From DATHYZ01 sp035458865 (GTDB lineage Bacteria; Chloroflexota; Limnocylindria; Limnocylindrales; CSP1-4), in the NCBI GenBank assembly GCA_035458865.1, contig DATHYZ010000210.1, positions 1-13,224 of the forward strand: 13,224 nt of DNA. Direction: 5' to 3'. Positions within the stretch are counted from its first letter, which is position 1. Every line of letters starts with the position of its first letter. Positions 7,183 to 13,224 of the stretch are shown in pieces. Below the pieces are notes generated by a model. That model made no database searches. It saw nothing but the letters and a program-made list of their open reading frames with translations, and was not told the DNA's origin. The position numbers were made by a program, and so were the translations under genes.

Positions 7183-8783
7183 CCCGGTCCACCCGCTTCG
7201 AGGTCCTTCATGCCGCGCTCCTGTCGGCCACCGACGAGATGGGGATCGTCCTGAAGCGCTCGAGCCACAGCCCGATCATCCGCGAGATGGACGACTTCAG
7301 CTGCGCGATCTTCGACGCCGAGGGGGCGCTGGTCGCCCAGGGCGACTTCATCCCGGCCCAGCTCGGAGCGATGAGCACGGTGGTCGGCTCGACCATCGCG
7401 CGCCACCGCGGATCGCTCGCCGAGGGCGACGTCTTCATCGCCAACGATCCATACGATGGCGGGGCCCACACGCTCGACGTCAACGTGCTCGCCCCGATCT
7501 TCGTCGATGGACGGCTCGTGGCCTGGTCCGGGACGGCCGCCCACCACGCCGACTTCGGCGGCCCGAACCCCGGCACCGAGGGTCCGGAGCTCGGTGAGCT
7601 CTTCGCCGAGGGGCTGGTCCTGCCGCCCATCCGGCTCCACCGTGCCGGTCGTCCGCTGGACGACGTCTACGACCTCGTCGCCGCCAACGTCCGGGAGCCC
7701 GTCGCGACCCTCTCCGACCTCCGGGCCCAGGTCGCGGCGTGCGCAGCAGGGGCGCGTCGCGTGCTCGAGCTCGTCGACCGCCACGGGGTCGAGGTCGTCG
7801 AGGCGACCCTCGCGGAGGTGCTCGACTACGGCGAGCGCCGAGCTGCCGCGCGACTGGCCGAGCTGCCCGACGGCGAGACCGAGGCCGAGGGCTTCCTCGA
7901 TGACGACGGGCGAGATGGCCCGCCGACGAGGATCCATGCCCGGCTGGTGAAGCGCGGCGAGACCCTGACGGTGGACCTGAGCGGCTCGGCGCCGCAGATC
8001 GCCGGCGCCCTCAACAACCCCTGGGCCACCACCCGGGCCTGTGTCGTCTACCTGGTCAAGGCGCTCACGGACCCGGAGTTCCCGTTCAACGACGGGGCGA
8101 TGCGGGTCATCGAGATCGTCTGCCCGGAGGGGTCGGTCCTGCGCCCACGCCGGCCGGGAGCGGTCAGCGTCAGGCATCTCACGGCGCAGCGGACCGCGGA
8201 CACGCTGATCCGGGCCGCCGGGGCGCTGTGGCCCCGCCTGGACGTCGGCAGCGGCATGGTGGGCTTCTTCGGCTTCAACCTCGCCTGCACATCGCGCCGG
8301 ACGGGTCGCCGGACGACGATGCAGGACGTCCTGGGTGGCGGCACCGGGGGACACCCGAACGACGGCGGGCTCGACGGCGTGGACACCTACATGTCGAACG
8401 TCGGGCTGCTGCCCATCGAGGTCGCCGAGAGCGAGTACCCGGTCCTCGTGCTCGACACGGCGCTCCTGCCCGGCAGCGGGGGCGCCGGGCAGCATCCCGG
8501 CGGCTCCGGGATCCGCCGCGAGTACCTCGTGCTCGAGGGACCGGACCACGCCACGATCTATTGCGAGCAGAGCGACGCCCGCTTCGTCCCCAGGGGTGCG
8601 GCCGGGGGCCGCAACGGCAGCACCACCCGGTTCCGGGTCCTCGACCCGGACGGGAACGTCGTCCCGACCCGCTCGAAGACGACGGTCACGCTCCCGCCGG
8701 GCGCGCGCGTGATCGTGGAGACCGGTGGTGGCGGCGGATGGGGAGATCCACGGGGCTCGTCGGCCGAGGACCCGGCCCGCTGA
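7179..8783 (+). CDS. Hydantoinase B/oxoprolinase family protein (HyuB2)
   Basis: This 534-residue HyuB-family catalytic subunit partners HyuA2. Conserved blocks include KRSSHSPIIREMDD (26-39), FIANDPYDGGAHTLD (86-100), AHHADFGGPNPGTEG (121-135), GGGTGG in the middle of the protein, and GGGGGWGDP (516-524). D39, H97, D100 and H122 or H123 match the expected metal-ligand positions. Two differences from HyuB1 stand out. The usual GGTH-x-PD block reads GGAH-x-LD. Only about ten residues follow the glycine-rich loop, where HyuB1 has 44, and there is no sign of a frameshift just downstream. The ATG overlaps the hyuA2 stop, with GGAGG 7 nt upstream. The divergence suggests a different substrate from HyuB1, but that is inference; function is expected to be ATP-dependent cyclic-amide hydrolysis or a related carboxylation in the cytosol. 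Confidence 0.93.
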   Translation: MTRSTRFEVLHAALLSATDEMGIVLKRSSHSPIIREMDDFSCAIFDAEGALVAQGDFIPAQLGAMSTVVGSTIARHRGSLAEGDVFIANDPYDGGAHTLDVNVLAPIFVDGRLVAWSGTAAHHADFGGPNPGTEGPELGELFAEGLVLPPIRLHRAGRPLDDVYDLVAANVREPVATLSDLRAQVAACAAGARRVLELVDRHGVEVVEATLAEVLDYGERRAAARLAELPDGETEAEGFLDDDGRDGPPTRIHARLVKRGETLTVDLSGSAPQIAGALNNPWATTRACVVYLVKALTDPEFPFNDGAMRVIEIVCPEGSVLRPRRPGAVSVRHLTAQRTADTLIRAAGALWPRLDVGSGMVGFFGFNLACTSRRTGRRTTMQDVLGGGTGGHPNDGGLDGVDTYMSNVGLLPIEVAESEYPVLVLDTALLPGSGGAGQHPGGSGIRREYLVLEGPDHATIYCEQSDARFVPRGAAGGRNGSTTRFRVLDPDGNVVPTRSKTTVTLPPGARVIVETGGGGGWGDPRGSSAEDPAR

Positions 8784-8784
8784 C

Positions 8785-8830
8785 GCCTGCGGGTCGCCGG
8801 TCCGCCGTGGCGACAGCCGTCAGCGCAGGC
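8785..8830. terminator. Possible bidirectional hairpin between convergent genes
   Basis: The 36-bp gap between hyuB2 (plus) and the LLM oxidoreductase (minus) and its right flank hold a nested inverted repeat. The outer arms are GCCTGCG (8785-8791) and CGCAGGC (8824-8830); the inner arms are GTCGCC (8793-8798) and GGCGAC (8809-8814). The right outer arm lies just inside the oxidoreductase 3' end. No U-tract follows on either strand, so a classical intrinsic terminator is not shown; the position between convergent units is the main support. Confidence 0.3.
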
Positions 8831-9866
8831 GCGGGATGACCTCTTCGGCGAAGACGCGGATCGCCTCGTCCTGGATGCCCGGGTCCATGCCGGGCCAGTA
8901 GAGCCGGGCGATGTAGTGGATGTCGCCCCCCGCGGCGGCCGCATAGGCCGCGACCTGCTCCACGACCTCGTCCGGCGTGCCGAGGACGATCTGCGAGCGG
9001 AGCTCCACCTCGAGGTCCGCGGTGAGTGACGGCTTCGGGACCGGCCCGCCGACGCGCCCACGTGCCGTCTCCATGTCCTCGTACTTCCAGCCGACGTAGT
9101 GGTGGTGCTCCTTCACCAGATCCCAGGCGTCGGGCCCCGGCCAGGCGAACGTCGGCAGGTGGAGCGAGATGGCGAGGTCCCAGGGGTCACGCCCTGCGGC
9201 CGCCCTGGCCTCGCGAGCGAGCCGGACCTGGGCGCCGAAGGACTCCGGCGTGACCTCCGTGCCCATGAAGCCGTCGGCGACCCGTCCGGCTCGGCGGACC
9301 CCCGGCGGGGAGAGCGCGCCGATCCAGATGGGGGGTCCACCGGGCTGCGCCGGCTTCGGGGTGACCGACATCCCCGGGTACGCCTCACCCTCGGTCCCGA
9401 GGACCGACCCATCGCCCCAGGATTGGCGGAGGACGGCGATGGCCGTCTCAAGCCGCTCGACCCGCGAGTCGATCGGGATCCGGAAGCCCTCGAACTCCTC
9501 CTCGCGCCAGCCCAGGCCGAGCCCCAGGATGAGCCGGCCCGCCGCGATGAGGTCGACGACCGCGGCGTCCTCGGCCAGGCGGACCGGATCGTGCAGCGGC
9601 GCCAGGACCAGCCCCGTGCCGATGGCCGCCCGCGTCGTCCGCGCGGCGATGGCAGCCGCCATCGGCATGAGCGCCGGCAGGTAGGCGTCGTCGACGAAGT
9701 GGTGCTCGGAGACCCAGATCGAGTCGAAGCCGACGGCCTCGGCCAGCTCGGCGAGGTCGAGGGCCTGGGCGTACAGCTCCACGTCGGAGCGGGCGTCGCC
9801 CGGGTAGCGCTGGCAGGTGATGAGCCCGAAGCCGAACTGCACGGACCCCGCGCCCGGCTGGCTCAT
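8820..9866 (-). CDS. LLM class flavin-dependent oxidoreductase (luciferase-like)
   Basis: The 348-residue protein fits the bacterial luciferase-like monooxygenase superfamily, a TIM-barrel fold using FMN or F420. Visible features are the N-terminal strand QFGFGLITC (10-18), AVGFDSIWVSEHHF (44-57), the AARTTRAAIGTGLVL segment, the LGLGLGWREEEFEGF block, and the late motif IVLGTPDEVVEQVAAYAAA typical of the family C-terminus. The reaction could be oxygenation or C-S/C-N cleavage with reduced flavin, or F420-dependent hydride transfer; sequence alone does not separate these. It is the last gene of the leftward operon. Its ATG overlaps the stop of the C45 gene (ATGA), implying coupling. The upstream GGGCGG is a weak ribosome site. 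No partner flavin reductase is seen in the window. Confidence 0.9.
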   Translation of the reverse strand: MSQPGAGSVQFGFGLITCQRYPGDARSDVELYAQALDLAELAEAVGFDSIWVSEHHFVDDAYLPALMPMAAAIAARTTRAAIGTGLVLAPLHDPVRLAEDAAVVDLIAAGRLILGLGLGWREEEFEGFRIPIDSRVERLETAIAVLRQSWGDGSVLGTEGEAYPGMSVTPKPAQPGGPPIWIGALSPPGVRRAGRVADGFMGTEVTPESFGAQVRLAREARAAAGRDPWDLAISLHLPTFAWPGPDAWDLVKEHHHYVGWKYEDMETARGRVGGPVPKPSLTADLEVELRSQIVLGTPDEVVEQVAAYAAAAGGDIHYIARLYWPGMDPGIQDEAIRVFAEEVIPRLR

Positions 9867-11026
9867 CCGCCCACGTCAGCGGGGGCCCCGTCCCGCAGCG
9901 GCGACGGCTTGGAGAGGAACTCGCCGTAGTCGAGTCGCCGGTAGGCCGCCGTGCAGGGATGGCCGTCGGCGACCCACATCGCCCGGGCGTCGAGGTCCAT
10001 GAGGACGGAGGCGACCGTCGCACTCTGATCGAGCCGATCGAGCCGGGGATCGGGATGGCAGCAGATCCCCGACGGGTAGTTGGCGTGGTCGCCGAGCAGC
10101 GTGCCGAGATCGTCGATCGACAGGCCTCCATCGGCGGCACGGATGGCCGTCCGCAGCCGCTCGAGCCGGAACGGGCTGTCGGCCATGACCCACAGGGAGA
10201 CATCGCGCGCCGCGAGTCGGTCGGCCAGGAAGTGGTTCGTGTGGAGGGCCACCCCGGCGTCGGGATACGAGAGGTAGAGCCGGCTGAAGTCGCCGGGGGA
10301 CGCCTCGACGTTCACGGCCATGCCGTCGCGGTGGGCCACGAGGTAGTTCGCGCTCGACGAGCGTGGGCCTGCCTGGAGCGCCGTGAGGGCGTCGGACAGC
10401 ACCTCCGCGTCGAGGATCATCCGGAGCAGGACGTGGTACGGGAGCGCGGGCTCGCCGCGATCCGCGTCGGTGACGAGGGCGTTCGTGGCCAGCCCGATCC
10501 CCGACGAGTTCATGCCCGTCTTGGCGAGCAACCCGGCCTCGACGACCGTCACGAAGTCCGGCCCGTCCTCCTGCTCGGCCTCGAGGACGACGACCGTGTC
10601 GAAGCAGTGGAGGAGCCAGTCCCAGTTCTGCCCGATGAGCGTGTGGCCGTCGGCCGACGCCTCGGGCAGGACGGCGATCGAGCTGCACTCGAGTGGCGCG
10701 GACCTGGCGGCCTCGGCCTGGCGGGCCCTGGCCGCGAACATGACCTCGGTCCGGACGTTGATGGCCAGGATGTCCGCGAGGTCGGCGCCGACGCCGTCGG
10801 CGATCCCGCGCATCTCCTCGACGGCCTTGGGCGCGTGGGCCGAGATGACCGGCAGGTAGGCATCGGCCTGCGCCCGGACGTGCGCCCAGTCCCAGGACGC
10901 GTACGCCTGGAACACCTCCCGATAGGCGGCGATCGAGGTCGCGACGCGATCCGCCGCCTGCTGCCCGTAGGACCGACCGCGCTCGTAGGGACCGCCGGCC
11001 ACCCGGACGTGGGGGAACGTAGCCAT
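9863..11026 (-). CDS. C45 family peptidase / acyl-CoA:6-aminopenicillanic acid acyltransferase-like Ntn hydrolase
   Basis: This 387-residue protein resembles fungal isopenicillin-N acyltransferase. After an about 113-residue N-terminal part comes PLEC-SSIAVLP, where Cys114 is the expected nucleophile released by self-cleavage. Then come GQNWDW, EAGLLAKTGMNSSGIG, HTNHFLAD and NYPSGICCHPD, each with a clear counterpart in the fungal enzyme. The family is made as a precursor, cleaves itself before Cys into alpha and beta chains, and hydrolyses or transfers amide-linked acyl groups. There is no signal peptide, so cytosolic. In this operon it may deacylate or cleave an amide intermediate; beta-lactam chemistry is not implied. 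The ATG at 11026 is fixed by a strong GGAGG 7 nt upstream. An open frame continues upstream but is antisense to nothing useful and shadows the SDR genes. It sits 20 bp after the SDR 1 stop. Confidence 0.9.
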   Translation of the reverse strand: MATFPHVRVAGGPYERGRSYGQQAADRVATSIAAYREVFQAYASWDWAHVRAQADAYLPVISAHAPKAVEEMRGIADGVGADLADILAINVRTEVMFAARARQAEAARSAPLECSSIAVLPEASADGHTLIGQNWDWLLHCFDTVVVLEAEQEDGPDFVTVVEAGLLAKTGMNSSGIGLATNALVTDADRGEPALPYHVLLRMILDAEVLSDALTALQAGPRSSSANYLVAHRDGMAVNVEASPGDFSRLYLSYPDAGVALHTNHFLADRLAARDVSLWVMADSPFRLERLRTAIRAADGGLSIDDLGTLLGDHANYPSGICCHPDPRLDRLDQSATVASVLMDLDARAMWVADGHPCTAAYRRLDYGEFLSKPSPLRDGAPADVGG

Positions 11027-11028
11027 GG

Positions 11029-11038
11029 CCTCCCCTCC
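11029..11038 (-). promoter_or_regulatory. Ribosome binding site for the C45 gene
   Basis: On the minus strand, two tandem GGAGG sequences precede the ATG at 11026 with spacings of 7 and 2 nt. This is the strongest ribosome site in the operon and decides the start against the longer open frame. Confidence 0.75.
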
Positions 11039-11046
11039 CTGGCTGA

Positions 11047-11817
11047 TCACGTGGTGAGCGCCCCGCCGTCGACCGGCACGACCGCGCCGGTGACGTACGA
11101 CGCTTCGTCGGACGCGAGGAAGGCGATGACCGCGGCGACCTCCTCGGGGCGCCCGACGCGGCCCAGGGGCACGCGAGCCGACAGGTAGGCCCGCCCTTCC
11201 TCGGTCTCGGGCCGCATCTGGAGCATCGGCGTGTCGATGAGGCCCGGGGCCACGGCGTTGACCCGGACACCGAGGTGGCCCCACTCGGCCGCCAGCTGAC
11301 GGGTCAGGCCCACGATGCCGGTCTTGGCCGCCGTGTAGGCCGGAGCCGGCTCGCCCCGGTCGCCCTGGAAGGCCGCGATCGAGCTGACGTTGACGATGAC
11401 CCCGGGAAGGCCGGCGTCGGCAAGCCGTCGGGCCACGGCACCGGCCATGAGGTAGGCGGAGCGGAGATTGGCCGAGAGCACCTCGTCCCAGGTCGCGGGG
11501 TCCACGTCCAGGGACGGACCGATCCGATAGACACCCGCGGCGTTGACGAGCACGTCGGCGGGGCCGCCCAGGATGGAGGTCGCGCGAGCCACGGCATCCG
11601 TGGCAGCCGTGTCGAGCCCCACGTCCGCCGCCACCCAGCCGACGCCCAGATCGCCGGCCGCCGCCTCGGCCCCGACCCGGTCGACGATGACGACCGCGGC
11701 GCCGGCGCCGCGGAGCAGCCGGGCCGTGGCCATCCCGATGCCCGAGGCGCCGCCGGTGACGATCGCGCGCCGACCGGCGAACGTCGGGGCGGCACCCGGA
11801 GCGCCCGTGTCCGTCAC
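11047..11817 (-). CDS. SDR family oxidoreductase 1
   Basis: This is a classical short-chain dehydrogenase/reductase of 256 residues. It has the cofactor motif TGGASGIG (21-28), Asp46 at the end of the second strand (favouring NAD(H) over NADP(H)), NAAG (92-95), and the catalytic tetrad N117, S146, Y161 and K165 (YTAAK). PGLIDTP follows, and the C-terminal SYVTGAVVPVDGG is the usual family ending. An extra loop, QGDRGEPAP, lies between the serine and tyrosine. It probably interconverts an alcohol and a ketone; the substrate is unknown. The GTG at 11817 overlaps the stop of SDR 2 as GTGA and leaves a normal short N-terminus, whereas the frame upstream lies inside SDR 2 and is discarded. It is co-transcribed with its neighbours on both sides. 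Confidence 0.92.
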   Translation of the reverse strand: MTDTGAPGAAPTFAGRRAIVTGGASGIGMATARLLRGAGAAVVIVDRVGAEAAAGDLGVGWVAADVGLDTAATDAVARATSILGGPADVLVNAAGVYRIGPSLDVDPATWDEVLSANLRSAYLMAGAVARRLADAGLPGVIVNVSSIAAFQGDRGEPAPAYTAAKTGIVGLTRQLAAEWGHLGVRVNAVAPGLIDTPMLQMRPETEEGRAYLSARVPLGRVGRPEEVAAVIAFLASDEASYVTGAVVPVDGGALTT

Positions 11818-12590
11818 GTCCGCAGGACGCCGCCGTTGACGCCGATCGTCTGCCCGGTGACATAGGCCGCATCGTCCGAGGCGAGCCAGGCGACGGCGCC
11901 CGCGATGTCGTCTCCGGTGCCGTGGCGTCCCAACGGGATCGACTGCCGGACCTCCTCGACGAGCGACTCGAAGGAAGCGCCGGTCGCGGCAGCCCGCCCG
12001 CGGAGGTCGTCCCAGTGCATCTCGGTCGCCATGTTGCCCGGCGAGACCGTGTTGACGCGGATGCCGTGCGGGCCGAGCTCGGCCGCCAGGGCCTGGGTGA
12101 CGGTCGCCACCCCGCCCTTCGAGGCGCCGTAGGCCACGCCTCCGGCCACACCCTGCTGGCCGAAGATCGAGCCGATGTTGACGATCGACCCGGCCCGCCC
12201 GCTGGCCACCCACCCGCGGGCGACCTCGCGGGCGACGAGGATCGTCCCCAGCAGGTTCACGTCGAGGACCCGACGGATCTCCTCGATCGGCGTGTCGACG
12301 AGGCCGGCGACGCCACCGCCGATGCCGGCGACGTTCACCAGCAGGTCGAGGGGCCCGAGACGGTCGGTGGCGTCGCGGACCGCCCGCTCGACGTCGCCCG
12401 GGTCGGACACGTCGGCGACGATGCCGATCGTGCGTCGCTCACCGCCCTGGCCGGCGAGCCCGGACGCCGTCGCCCCGACCGCAGCGTCGATATCGACCAG
12501 GGCGACAGCCCAGCCGTCGTCGACGAGCCGGGCGGCGACCCCCTCGCCGAGCCCGCGAGCGGCTCCGGTGACGAGGGCGGCCCGGGTCAC
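11814..12590 (-). CDS. SDR family oxidoreductase 2
   Basis: This is a second classical SDR, 258 residues. It has TGAARGLG (8-15), Asp33/Asp35 after the second strand (NAD(H) preference likely), NVAG (86-89), and catalytic N112, S141, Y154 and K158 (YGASK). PGNMATEMHWDD follows, and AYVTGQTIGVNGG comes near the end. It is complete and typical in length. It differs from SDR 1 throughout, so the two are old paralogues and probably catalyse different steps or act on opposite stereoisomers, as tandem SDRs sometimes do (inference). The GTG start at 12590 overlaps the stop of the upstream deacetylase-like gene by 4 bp, and its own stop overlaps the SDR 1 start the same way, so translation is probably coupled across all three genes. 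Confidence 0.92.
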   Translation of the reverse strand: MTRAALVTGAARGLGEGVAARLVDDGWAVALVDIDAAVGATASGLAGQGGERRTIGIVADVSDPGDVERAVRDATDRLGPLDLLVNVAGIGGGVAGLVDTPIEEIRRVLDVNLLGTILVAREVARGWVASGRAGSIVNIGSIFGQQGVAGGVAYGASKGGVATVTQALAAELGPHGIRVNTVSPGNMATEMHWDDLRGRAAATGASFESLVEEVRQSIPLGRHGTGDDIAGAVAWLASDDAAYVTGQTIGVNGGVLRT

Positions 12591-13224
12591 GGGACCTGCT
12601 CGGCTACCTCACCACAGGTGGCGAGCCAGACGTCGTCGAGTCCGCGGACGAAGTCGAGGGTGGCGTCCAGGAGCGGCAGCCGGCCCGGTCGCCCGATGAT
12701 CTGCGGATGCATCGTCAGGAGGGCCAGGCCCCCCATCTCGCGGATGCCCAGGATCTCGGCCTCCCAGATCTCGCGGACCTCTGACGCGGTCGAGATCTTC
12801 TTCGTCCAGCTGGCCCCATCGAACATGAAGTGGGGGGCGTCGTCGAGGATCCACTGGATCGGCAGCTCGACGATCCCCGATCCCTCGTGGCGGTAGGGGA
12901 CGATGTCGTCCATCAGGTTCGAGGCGTAGGCGAAGCCGTGCTGGCGGAGCAGGTCGAGCGTGTTCGGGCTCAGGTCCCACGACGGCGAGCGGTAGCCCCG
13001 GACGCGAGCCCCCAGGCCCTCCAGGACCTCGCGGCCGCGGAGCAGCTCATCCTCCTCCTGGGCGCGGGACAGCCGGGTCGGCGAGGTGTGCGTGTAGCCG
13101 TGGTGGGCGACCTCGTGTCCGGCCGCGAGGATCCCCTCGACCCGGCCGGGGTGGCGCTCGGCGACACGGCCCGGCACGAAGAACGATGCCCGGACCCCGT
13201 GGCGCGCCAGGAGCTCGAGGATGG
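12587..13224 (-). CDS. Polysaccharide deacetylase-fold hydrolase (HpPgdA/PuuE-like), N-terminus beyond the window
   Basis: The frame is open to the right edge and gives 211 residues. The NodB-type barrel is recognisable from RASFFVPGRVAERHP, HEVAHHGYTH (the HGYTH histidines, residues 41 and 45 of this fragment, are the expected metal ligands), RGYRSPSWDLSPNTLDLL, LPIQWILDD and LLTMHPQIIGRPGR, whose histidine fits the last motif. The first motif with the metal-binding aspartate lies outside the window. This subgroup includes Helicobacter PgdA, PuuE allantoinases and cyclic imide hydrolases, in which cyclic amides rather than sugars are cleaved. With two hyuAB pairs nearby, an amide/imide ring hydrolase is the preferred reading, but N-deacetylation of a sugar cannot be excluded. 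It is the most upstream visible gene of this operon; its stop overlaps the SDR 2 GTG start. Confidence 0.88.
   Translation of the reverse strand, partial: ILELLARHGVRASFFVPGRVAERHPGRVEGILAAGHEVAHHGYTHTSPTRLSRAQEEDELLRGREVLEGLGARVRGYRSPSWDLSPNTLDLLRQHGFAYASNLMDDIVPYRHEGSGIVELPIQWILDDAPHFMFDGASWTKKISTASEVREIWEAEILGIREMGGLALLTMHPQIIGRPGRLPLLDATLDFVRGLDDVWLATCGEVAEQVP

Noticed and set aside
6855..8549. Minus-strand open frame (564 codons) opposite hyuA2/hyuB2
   Set aside because: Antisense to hyuB2, with no recognisable motif.
9959..11188. Plus-strand open frame (409 codons) opposite the C45 gene
   Set aside because: Antisense to a gene with intact IAT-like motifs; no motif of its own.
11027..12151. 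Upstream extension of the C45 frame into the SDR genes
   Set aside because: The added sequence is Arg/Gly/Pro-rich and lies inside SDR 1 and SDR 2. A strong ribosome site marks the ATG at 11026.
11818..12213. Upstream extension of the SDR 1 frame
   Set aside because: It overlaps SDR 2 in another frame. GTG 11817 forms a GTGA junction and gives a standard SDR N-terminus.
1..13224. tRNA, rRNA, CRISPR arrays, insertion sequences and attachment sites
   Set aside because: None seen: no regular spaced repeats, no transposase or integrase motifs, and gaps between genes are too short to hold RNA genes.

Overview
The window is very GC-rich (about 70% by eye) and almost entirely coding. Neighbouring genes mostly overlap by 4 bp, and three starts are GTG. 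There is a luciferase-like flavin/F420-type oxidoreductase and an HpPgdA/PuuE-type polysaccharide-deacetylase-fold hydrolase. This fits a high-GC soil or groundwater bacterium, either Chloroflexota (Limnocylindria-like) or Actinomycetota. No rRNA, tRNA or phylogenetic marker gene is present, so the assignment is tentative.

Layout: (1) Positions 1-4962, minus strand: hyuA1 (4962-2917), hyuB1 (2920-1217) and a partial Na+/Ca2+-exchanger-family membrane protein (1183 to beyond the left edge). (2) Positions 4963-5040: a 78-bp divergent gap, the only plausible promoter region in the window. (3) Positions 5041-8783, plus strand: a second, clearly diverged pair, hyuA2-hyuB2. (4) Positions 8784-8819: a 36-bp convergent gap with a possible hairpin. 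(5) Positions 8820-13224, minus strand: a tightly packed five-gene operon. In transcription order it encodes a partial polysaccharide-deacetylase/cyclic-imidase-like hydrolase, SDR 2, SDR 1, a C45 (acyl-coenzyme A:6-APA acyltransferase-like) Ntn hydrolase, and an LLM-class oxidoreductase. Its promoter lies beyond the right edge.

How the genes may work together: HyuA/HyuB proteins form ATP-dependent enzymes that open cyclic amides (hydantoins, 5-oxoproline, caprolactam) or carboxylate ketones (acetone, acetophenone). PuuE-type deacetylase-fold proteins include metal-dependent cyclic amide/imide hydrolases, and C45 proteins cleave or transfer amides. With two alcohol/ketone dehydrogenases and a flavin-dependent oxidoreductase, the window reads as a catabolic cluster for an amide- or imide-containing ring compound. 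The substrate cannot be named from sequence. The cluster contains no regulator and no obvious substrate importer.

There are no mobile elements, CRISPR arrays or RNA genes, and no gene-free stretch longer than 300 bases. The longest gap is the 78-bp divergent one.
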